From Christensenella sp. UBA3857 (GTDB lineage Bacteria; Bacillota; Clostridia; Christensenellales; CAG-138), in contig DGHD01000001.1 in the NCBI GenBank assembly GCA_002392505.1, forward strand, positions 10,203 through 29,519: a stretch of 19,317 bases of DNA, read 5' to 3'. Positions 13,766-19,317 of the stretch are shown here, piece by piece. Position 1 is the stretch's first letter. Each line of letters begins with the position of its first letter. A model generated the notes under the pieces. It saw nothing but the letters and a program-made list of their open reading frames with translations. It was not told where the DNA came from and did not search any database. The position numbers and the translations under genes are program-made.

Positions 13766-15007
13766 ATGAGTTATTCCATACGCGACATTTCACTTGCGCC
13801 CCTCGGCAAAAAGCGCATCGAGTGGGTAAAGAGCTACATGCCCGTGCTTAACGAGCTTGGGGAGCGTTTCCGGCGCGAGCAGCCCTTCAAGGGACTGCGC
13901 GTTTCCGTCTGCGTGCATCTTGAGGCGAAGACGGCGTATCTGGGTCTTCTTCTGAGGGAGGGCGGCGCCGAGGTCGCGATAACCGGCTCCAATCCCCTTT
14001 CCACAAAGGACGATATCTGCGCCGCGCTCGCCGACATGGGCATGAACGTCTACGCCTGGTTCAACGCCACTCCGGAGGAGTATCACGAGCATATCAGGCA
14101 GACCCTCGAATTTAAGCCCCATATCGCGATCGACGACGGCGGCGAGTTCGTGACGATGCTCCACGAGGAGCATCCCGAGTATGCCGAGAACCTTATCGGC
14201 GGCTGCGAGGAGACCACCACTGGCATATTGAAGCTCAGGGCGAGGGTCAAAAACGGCGCGCTCCGCTTCCCCATGATGGCGGTGAACGACGCGAACTGCA
14301 AGCATCTTTTCGACAACCGTCACGGCACGGGTCAAAGCTCGTGGGACGCGATCATGTACACCACCAACAACATGGTAACGGGCAAAACGGTCGTCGTCGC
14401 CGGATACGGCTTCTGCTCGAGCGGCATCGCGATGCGGGCGAAGGGGCTCGGCGCGAACGTGATCGTGACGGAGGTCAACCCCTTCCGCGCGCTCGAGGCG
14501 GCGATGGACGGCTTCCGCGTGATGAAGATGGACGACGCGGCGCCCCTCGGCGATTTCTTCGTCACGGCGACCGGCTGCAGGGACGTCATCACCAAACGCC
14601 ATTTCGAGAAGATGAAGGACGGCGTTATACTCGCCAATTCCGGGCATTTCGACGTAGAGGTGTCGAAGACCGATCTTGAGGAGCTGGCAGTCGAAAAGAT
14701 CGACCGCAAGCCCTTCATAACCGGCTACGTGATGCCGGACGGGCGCGTGATAAACCTCATGGCGGAGGGACGCCTCGTCAACATCACGGCGGGCAACGGT
14801 CATCCCGCCGAGATAATGGATCTGAGCTTTGCCATACAGGCGCTTTCCGCCGAATATCTTGTAAAGCACGGAAGAGAGCTCGCTCCCGGGCTTTACAACG
14901 TGCCGGAGGATATCGACCGTTCCGTGGCTATGATCAAGATAGGCGCGATGGGGCTCGGGCTCGACAAGCTCACCCCGGAGCAGGAAGCCTATCTCGCCGC
15001 CGAATGA
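13766..15007 (+). CDS. ahcY: S-adenosylhomocysteine hydrolase family protein (SAH or S-inosylhomocysteine hydrolase)
   Basis: The protein has 413 residues. The family reaction is reversible hydrolysis of SAH to homocysteine and a nucleoside using tightly bound NAD. Conserved pieces are DDGGEF (123-128), EETTTG (148-153), VNDANCKHLFDN with Lys179 and Asp183, the Rossmann motif VVAGYG (210-215), GHFDVEV, and the MAEGRLVN...GHP segment. It is the short archaeal/Thermotoga-like type: it ends LTPEQEAYLAAE and lacks the FKPDHYRY tail of human and most bacterial enzymes. In the base-binding segment HLEAKTA, Glu53 and Lys55 replace human Thr57 and Glu59, the latter contacting adenine N6. Lys could favour hypoxanthine O6, as expected for S-inosylhomocysteine. 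Two ATGs are possible; 13766 is eight bases after AGGAG, while 13760 is only two. The SAH deaminase in the same operon supports the inosyl substrate, but this is inference. Confidence 0.9.
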   Translation: MSYSIRDISLAPLGKKRIEWVKSYMPVLNELGERFRREQPFKGLRVSVCVHLEAKTAYLGLLLREGGAEVAITGSNPLSTKDDICAALADMGMNVYAWFNATPEEYHEHIRQTLEFKPHIAIDDGGEFVTMLHEEHPEYAENLIGGCEETTTGILKLRARVKNGALRFPMMAVNDANCKHLFDNRHGTGQSSWDAIMYTTNNMVTGKTVVVAGYGFCSSGIAMRAKGLGANVIVTEVNPFRALEAAMDGFRVMKMDDAAPLGDFFVTATGCRDVITKRHFEKMKDGVILANSGHFDVEVSKTDLEELAVEKIDRKPFITGYVMPDGRVINLMAEGRLVNITAGNGHPAEIMDLSFAIQALSAEYLVKHGRELAPGLYNVPEDIDRSVAMIKIGAMGLGLDKLTPEQEAYLAAE

Positions 15008-15717
15008 GGCGCTTTTACACAATCAAATACCTGACTGCGTTCGCGCTCGCGCTGGCGCTCGCCGCCTTTTCCGGCTGCGTGTGGCTGGGCGACGCATTGA
15101 GCGCGCTCACCCCGGCGGAGACGGATCTCCCGTTGGGCAGCACGCTCCCGACCGCCGTTCCCGAGGCGACGGACGCCCCCTATTCCGACTCGGATAATCC
15201 CGTGCTGTTCTTCATAACGGGCTTCCAGCTCGCGTTCGCAAAGGCGTCGAAGGGGCTCCCCTCCTTCGCATACGAGAAGGGCGGCGAAACGCAGGAGCTT
15301 GCCATGCGCCTCATGCGGGACGAATCGCGGCTCTGCCTCGTCGCCGCAACTCTGGGCATGCTTCCCGACAGGACCGAGGTCGGCTCCTTCACCGGCACGG
15401 TGACGGGCGCTTACGCGGGCAGCGGCGTGCTCACCAATACGGGGGATTTCAGCTTCACCCTCTTAAAGGGCGGCGAGATAAAGGGCTCGCTGCTTTCCGC
15501 AATGCTCACCGCGAAGGTGCCGGACGGCAGCCTTTCGCTTTACAGGAACGGCTCCGAATACCTTCTCTGGTTCACCGACGGGGACGGCACCTCGGTCATC
15601 CGCGTTGAAGGGAACGAATTGAGCTTCCTTTTCAGCGGGAAGCGCATAAAGCATTCCGCCGAGCTTCCCGGGGACGGGGACCTGAAGAAGCTCGAATACT
15701 CACCCGGCTTACAGTAA
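15004..15717 (+). CDS. Lipoprotein of unknown function
   Basis: The protein has 237 residues. The N-terminus is a lipoprotein signal: RRFYTIK, a hydrophobic stretch (9-22), and lipobox A-F-S-G-C with Cys25. A low-complexity Thr/Pro/Ala/Asp linker (about 35-65) follows, then a domain of about 170 residues that looks beta-rich in its second half (GSFTGTVTGAYAGSGVLTNTGDF, SLYRNGSEYLLWFTDGDG). I do not recognise the family. The start overlaps the ahcY stop (ATGA, four bases), so translation is coupled. A cell-surface lipoprotein inside a nucleoside salvage operon might bind a ligand, but no motif shows this. Confidence 0.8.
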   Translation: MRRFYTIKYLTAFALALALAAFSGCVWLGDALSALTPAETDLPLGSTLPTAVPEATDAPYSDSDNPVLFFITGFQLAFAKASKGLPSFAYEKGGETQELAMRLMRDESRLCLVAATLGMLPDRTEVGSFTGTVTGAYAGSGVLTNTGDFSFTLLKGGEIKGSLLSAMLTAKVPDGSLSLYRNGSEYLLWFTDGDGTSVIRVEGNELSFLFSGKRIKHSAELPGDGDLKKLEYSPGLQ

Positions 15718-15742
15718 ATTTCTCCCAAGGGAGGCTTTAACC

Positions 15743-16069
15743 ATGAACATCGTTTTTCTTGCCTCGCCGAGCCTCAATATCCAGCTTGGCGACTACGTGC
15801 CGCTGATGATCGTCTGCGGCGTGCTGGCGGTGCTGTTCGTCGTCTTCAAGCTGACGGGCGTCCGCTCGAAGGTGCTTTGGACGCTCCTTATTAACGGCAT
15901 GATCGGCGCCGCGATGCTCTCGCTTTTCAGCATCGTGTTCTATTCATATCTCAACATGAAGTTCTTCAAGGTGCCCATCGACTGGATCCCCTCGCTGATC
16001 TCGGGAGTGCTCGGCGTGCCCGGAGTGCTGCTGCTGCTCATCCTCAAATCACTGCAATTATTGGAGTAA
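15743..16069 (+). CDS. BofA-family small membrane protein
   Basis: The protein has 108 residues with three membrane segments (about 18-37, 45-67, 83-105). The pattern LINGMIGAAMLSLFS followed near the end by ISGVLGVPGVLLLLILK matches the BofA family (PF07441), whose founding member holds back sigma-K processing in Bacillus sporulation. Here it has an extra N-terminal segment. It sits between a lipoprotein and mtnA in a metabolic operon, so a sporulation role is not implied. GGGAGG precedes the ATG. The stop lies three bases before mtnA, whose ribosome binding site (GGAG) lies in the last codons of this gene. Confidence 0.75.
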   Translation: MNIVFLASPSLNIQLGDYVPLMIVCGVLAVLFVVFKLTGVRSKVLWTLLINGMIGAAMLSLFSIVFYSYLNMKFFKVPIDWIPSLISGVLGVPGVLLLLILKSLQLLE

Positions 16070-16072
16070 AAA

Positions 16073-17149
16073 ATGGAAAAGATCGAGAACATACGCCTTA
16101 ACGAAAACGGCGACGCGCTGATACTGCTCGACCAGACGAGGCTGCCCGGAGAGATCCGCTACCTTGTCATAGAATCGCGCGAGCAGCTTTTCGAGGCGAT
16201 AACGAAGCTCCGCGTGCGCGGCGCGCCGGCTATCGGCATTGCGGCGGCGTACGGGTATTATCTCTGCGCGCTCAGGGATAAGGATCAGGAGGATTTCTTC
16301 CGCCGCATGGACGACGCGGAAAGGTATCTCGCCTCCGCCCGCCCGACCGCGGTGAACCTCACCTGGGCGCTTGCGAGGATGCGCGCCGCCTTAAAGCGGA
16401 ACGCCCTCAAGCCAAGGGACGAGATCGTCGCGCTTCTTAAGGAGGAGGCGACAGCCATCCACCGCGAGGATATCGAGGCGAACAAGCGTATAAGCGAATA
16501 CGGCATGAGCGTGCTCTCCCCCGGCATGGGCGTGCTTACGCACTGCAACGCCGGTCCCCTTGCGACGAGCCGCTACGGCACGGCGCTGGGCCCCATACTC
16601 CTTGCTCACGAACAGGGCGTGGAGCTTCACGTTTTCGCGGACGAGACGCGTCCGCTCCTCCAGGGGGCGAGGCTCACGGCGTTCGAATTGAAGAACGCGG
16701 GCGTGGACGTTACCCTGATCTGCGACAACATGGCGGGCGAGGTCATGAAGGAGGGCAAGGTCCAGGCGGTGTTCGTCGGCTGCGACCGCGCGGCGAGGAA
16801 CGGCGACGCCGCGAATAAGATCGGCACATCGAGCCTTGCCGTGCTCGCCAAATACTACGGCGTGCCCTTCTATATGCTGATGCCGCTCTCCACCGTGGAT
16901 ATGAACACGGCTTCCGGCAGGGACATAAAGATCGAACAGCGCGACCCCGAGGAGGTCACGGCGCTCATTTTCCGCGAGCGCATGGCGCCCGACGGCGTGA
17001 AGGTCTACAACCCCGCCTTCGACGTGGTGGAGCACGAGCTCATAACCGCAATTATAACCGAGGAGGGCGTCATCACCGAGCCCTTTGAGGAGAATTTCAC
17101 AAAGGCCTTTGAAAGAAAAAAGGAAAGGACGGAAAAGACCGATGCTTAA
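16073..17149 (+). CDS. mtnA: S-methyl-5-thioribose-1-phosphate isomerase
   Basis: The protein has 358 residues, the usual length (about 350). MtnA converts 5-methylthioribose-1-phosphate to 5-methylthioribulose-1-phosphate in methionine salvage. Family marks are present: RVRGAPAIGIAAAYG (47-61), LTHCNAGPLAT with the catalytic Cys158, ETRPLLQGARLTAFEL (191-206), CDNMAG (217-222), and VGCDRAARNGDAANKIGT with the catalytic Asp238. ATG 16073 follows GGAG in the end of the BofA-like gene. Its substrate can be made by the phosphorylase encoded next, with which it overlaps by eight bases. The later salvage enzymes or an aldolase shunt are not in the window. Confidence 0.95.
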   Translation: MEKIENIRLNENGDALILLDQTRLPGEIRYLVIESREQLFEAITKLRVRGAPAIGIAAAYGYYLCALRDKDQEDFFRRMDDAERYLASARPTAVNLTWALARMRAALKRNALKPRDEIVALLKEEATAIHREDIEANKRISEYGMSVLSPGMGVLTHCNAGPLATSRYGTALGPILLAHEQGVELHVFADETRPLLQGARLTAFELKNAGVDVTLICDNMAGEVMKEGKVQAVFVGCDRAARNGDAANKIGTSSLAVLAKYYGVPFYMLMPLSTVDMNTASGRDIKIEQRDPEEVTALIFRERMAPDGVKVYNPAFDVVEHELITAIITEEGVITEPFEENFTKAFERKKERTEKTDA

Positions 17150-17975
17150 ATACGACGATTACGCCGAAAGCGCGAAGGCGCTCTGCCGCGCGCTCGGGGA
17201 ATTCTGCCCCGAGGTGCTCATCATACTCGGGAGCGGGCTCGGCAGGCTCGGCGAAAGGCTGAAGGATCCCATCGCCGTGCCCTACGGGGATATCCCGCAC
17301 ATGAAGCACTCGACGGCTCCCGGTCACGCGGGGCGCTTCCTCGCCGGGGAGCTCGGCGGGAAGAGCGTGCTCCTCATGCAGGGCAGGCTCCATCTTTACG
17401 AGGGCTGGGCGCCCGAGGACGCGGCGTTCCCCATAAGGATCGCGAAGCTGATGGGCATTGAAAAGCTGATCGTCACCAACGCGGCTGGCGGCATCAACAC
17501 GGGCTACAAGCCGGGCGATCTCATGCTCATTTCCGATTTTATAAAGCTCAACGCGCCCGATCCCCTGATCGGTCCCAACATAGACGAATTCGGTCCCCGC
17601 TTCCCTGACATGAGCCGCGTTTTCGACAGGCGGTATATGCTCGATTTCAAGCGGATCGCCGAAGCGCACGGCGAGAAGGTGCACGAGGGCGTTTACTATT
17701 ACTGCATGGGTCCGCGCTACGAGACCCCGGCGGAGATACGCCTTATGCGCGTACTCGGCGCGGACGCCGTGGGCATGAGCACCGTGCCGGAATGCGTCGC
17801 CGCAAGGCACTGCGGGATGCGGATACTCGGCATATCCCTCATCACCAACATGGCGGCGGGGATACTCGATAAGCCCCTCTCCGGCGAGGAAGTCATCGAG
17901 GCCGGCAGCGCCGCCTCCGAAAGGCTCTCGACGTACGTTACGGAATTCCTTGAGGCGATGGATACTGATGCTTGA
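17142..17975 (+). CDS. punA: Purine nucleoside phosphorylase, trimeric type, 6-oxopurine signature
   Basis: The protein has 277 residues. It splits purine nucleosides with phosphate into free base and ribose-1-phosphate. Phosphate-site marks are GSGLG (30-34), PGHAGRF, and RLHLYEGW with Arg82 and His84. TNAAGGIN (112-119) is typical of the family. Base-site residues align with human PNP: Glu194 in MGPRYET (human Glu201), Met212 in VGMSTVPE (human Met219), and Asn236 in SLITN (human Asn243). MTA phosphorylases that act on 6-aminopurines carry Asp at this last position, so hypoxanthine- or guanine-type nucleosides are expected. Inosine from the SAH branch and methylthioinosine from the MTA branch would both fit. 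The start overlaps mtnA by eight bases and the end overlaps the deaminase gene by eight. The reaction on methylthioinosine is inferred from context. Confidence 0.93.
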   Translation: MLKYDDYAESAKALCRALGEFCPEVLIILGSGLGRLGERLKDPIAVPYGDIPHMKHSTAPGHAGRFLAGELGGKSVLLMQGRLHLYEGWAPEDAAFPIRIAKLMGIEKLIVTNAAGGINTGYKPGDLMLISDFIKLNAPDPLIGPNIDEFGPRFPDMSRVFDRRYMLDFKRIAEAHGEKVHEGVYYYCMGPRYETPAEIRLMRVLGADAVGMSTVPECVAARHCGMRILGISLITNMAAGILDKPLSGEEVIEAGSAASERLSTYVTEFLEAMDTDA

Positions 17976-19269
17976 CACACTCATCAAAAACGCAGTGCTG
18001 CTGCCCATGACCGCGCCGGGCGAGGTGATCTATGGCGCGAACGTCGGCATAAAAGACGGTAAAACGGTCTTCATCGGCAGGGACGAAGCGGAAGCGGCTT
18101 CGGTCATCGACGCCGCCGGCAGGCTCGTCATGCCCGGGCTTATCAACGCCCACGCGCACACCGCCATGTGCGTCATGCGCGGCTATGCGGACGATTACAG
18201 CCTTAAAGCCTGGCTCTACGACAAGGTGTTCCCCGTTGAGGCGCGCCTTGACGAAAGGGCGATCGTCGCCGGGGCAGAGCTCGGCATTGCGGAGATGCTC
18301 CGCTTCGGTACGACCTCGTTCTCCGATATGTACTTCTGCCAGCCCGCCGTGGCAAAAGCCGCCGAAAGGATAGGCATAAAGGCGAACCTCTGCAACGCGG
18401 TGCTCGCGCTCGGCGACAGCTACGTATTCGAGAAGGACCGCGCCGTTATCGAAACGGAGGAGCTGCTTAAAGAATACGGCGCGAAGGGACCGATCCGCGC
18501 GGACGTTTCCATACACGCGGAGTACACCAGCCCGCCCGAGATATGGCGGCGCGTGCACGCCTGGGCGAAGGAGACCGGCGTCGTGACCCACATACACCTT
18601 TCCGAAACCAAGTCCGAGCACGAGGAATGCATCGCCCGCCGCGGGATGACGCCCGCCGCGGCGTTCGCCGCCAACGGCGTTATGGACACGCCTGTGCTGT
18701 TCGCGCACGGAGTCTGGCTCAGCGGGGACGATATGCGCCTTATCGCGGAGAGTTCCGCTTCGGTCGCGCACTGCCCGGTATCGAACCTTAAGCTCGGCAG
18801 CGGCGTCGCCGACGTGCACGCGATGATCGAAAACGGCGTCAACGTCTGCCTCGGAACGGACGGAGTATGCTCCAACAATTCGCTCGATCTTTTCGAGGAG
18901 ATAAAGCTTGCGGCGCTCCTCGCAAAGGGAAAGAACCTCGATCCCACCGCGCTCCCCGCTTACGAAGCGCTCAAAATGGCGACGGTGAACGGCGCCAAGG
19001 CGCAGGGCAGAGAGGGCGAGACCGGCGTTATCGCCCCCGGCTATGACGCGGATATCATTATGATCAACACCGACGCGCCGCATTTACGGCCCATCTACGA
19101 CCCCATCTCGGCGGCGGCTTACTCTGTGCAGGGCGCGGACGTCGCCATGACCATGGTAATGGGACGCGTGCTCTATAAGGACGGCGAATGGCTCACCCTC
19201 GACGTCGAAAAAGCCGTCAGAGAAGTCGAAGAGTACGCCGTGCCGATAGTGAAAGGGAATAGGAATTAG
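17968..19269 (+). CDS. mtaD: 5-methylthioadenosine/S-adenosylhomocysteine deaminase
   Basis: The protein has 433 residues. It belongs to the amidohydrolase superfamily and would convert MTA and SAH to methylthioinosine and S-inosylhomocysteine, releasing ammonia. Metal ligands are visible: His62-x-His64 in NAHAHTAM, His210 in HIHLSET, His247 in FAHGVW, and Asp298 in GTDGVCSNN. The segments RGYADDYSLKAWL, GTTSFSDMYF and AHCPVSNLKLGSG match the MTA/SAH deaminase group typified by Thermotoga TM0936. The frame is open farther upstream, but ATG 17968 gives the usual N-terminus and overlaps the PNP stop by eight bases, matching the spacing of the previous junction. It is the last gene of the operon in view. 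Other ring deaminases (guanine, cytosine) lack this motif set, so the call is fairly firm. Confidence 0.93.
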   Translation: MLDTLIKNAVLLPMTAPGEVIYGANVGIKDGKTVFIGRDEAEAASVIDAAGRLVMPGLINAHAHTAMCVMRGYADDYSLKAWLYDKVFPVEARLDERAIVAGAELGIAEMLRFGTTSFSDMYFCQPAVAKAAERIGIKANLCNAVLALGDSYVFEKDRAVIETEELLKEYGAKGPIRADVSIHAEYTSPPEIWRRVHAWAKETGVVTHIHLSETKSEHEECIARRGMTPAAAFAANGVMDTPVLFAHGVWLSGDDMRLIAESSASVAHCPVSNLKLGSGVADVHAMIENGVNVCLGTDGVCSNNSLDLFEEIKLAALLAKGKNLDPTALPAYEALKMATVNGAKAQGREGETGVIAPGYDADIIMINTDAPHLRPIYDPISAAAYSVQGADVAMTMVMGRVLYKDGEWLTLDVEKAVREVEEYAVPIVKGNRN

Positions 19270-19281
19270 GTTCATTGACGG

Positions 19282-19317
19282 TTGCCGAAGGCAATTTTGA
19301 CCATCCGGTGAATGGTC
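19282..19317 (+). other. Two small inverted repeats after mtaD, at the window edge
   Basis: TTGCC-GAA-GGCAA (19282-19294) is followed by TTTT, and GACCAT (19299-19304) can pair with ATGGTC (19312-19317). The first could be a weak terminator. The second is cut by the window end, so its nature is unclear. Confidence 0.4.

Noticed and set aside
17938..19083. Long open frame on the minus strand opposite mtaD (381 codons)
   Set aside because: It lies wholly over a strongly supported gene, has no ribosome binding site and reads as Arg/His/Val-rich low-complexity protein, typical of antisense frames in GC-rich DNA. The same applies to 13790-15022 minus, 11869-13290 plus, 8046-9338 minus and 17097-18008 minus.

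Overview
The window looks like chromosomal DNA of a GC-rich anaerobic Firmicute (Clostridia or a close relative). The signs are strong AGGAGG-type ribosome binding sites, textbook sigma-A promoters with 17-base spacers, a tetrahydrofolate (THF) riboswitch (an RNA class typical of Firmicutes), ECF-type vitamin transporters, a BofA-family protein, and a rubrerythrin/rubredoxin/thioredoxin cassette. I see no rRNA, tRNA, CRISPR array, transposase or phage gene.

Layout. (1) Positions 1-5666, minus strand: one operon from a promoter at 5638-5666, reading EcfT, a fused two-domain EcfA ATPase, an ECF S component, a zinc-ribbon membrane protein, and a secreted protein with two TPM domains that runs off the left edge. 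(2) Positions 5684-7465, plus strand: a TlpA-like lipoprotein, then a thioredoxin-rubrerythrin-rubredoxin operon closed by a strong terminator. (3) Positions 7509-9582, plus strand: one long multi-pass membrane protein of unknown function with its own promoter and terminator. (4) Positions 9582-11240, minus strand: a VanZ-like protein and a zinc-ribbon membrane protein, each with its own promoter. The zinc-ribbon gene carries four 24-bp tandem repeats, and its first eight codons are duplicated upstream in an 18-codon remnant. (5) Positions 11341-13641, minus strand: a single 691-residue polypeptide that joins a folate ECF S component (FolT) to folylpolyglutamate synthase (FolC). It is preceded by a THF riboswitch and two competing hairpins around the ribosome binding site. 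(6) Positions 13700-19269, plus strand: an operon for S-adenosylmethionine by-product salvage, reading AhcY-like hydrolase, lipoprotein, BofA-like membrane protein, MtnA, purine nucleoside phosphorylase and MTA/SAH deaminase.

How the genes may work together. The last two units diverge from a shared 60-bp region and both bear on one-carbon and methyl metabolism. FolT-FolC would import folate and trap it by polyglutamylation. The salvage operon has a deaminase, a phosphorylase whose base-site Asn predicts 6-oxopurine specificity, an AhcY of the short type with a Lys where the human enzyme has the adenine-contacting Glu59, and MtnA. This suggests a deamination-first route: SAH to S-inosylhomocysteine to homocysteine plus inosine, and MTA to methylthioinosine to methylthioribose-1-phosphate to methylthioribulose-1-phosphate. 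The EcfT/EcfA module at the left may power its own S component and perhaps the FolT domain as well. All functions are read from sequence alone; the pathway logic is inference.
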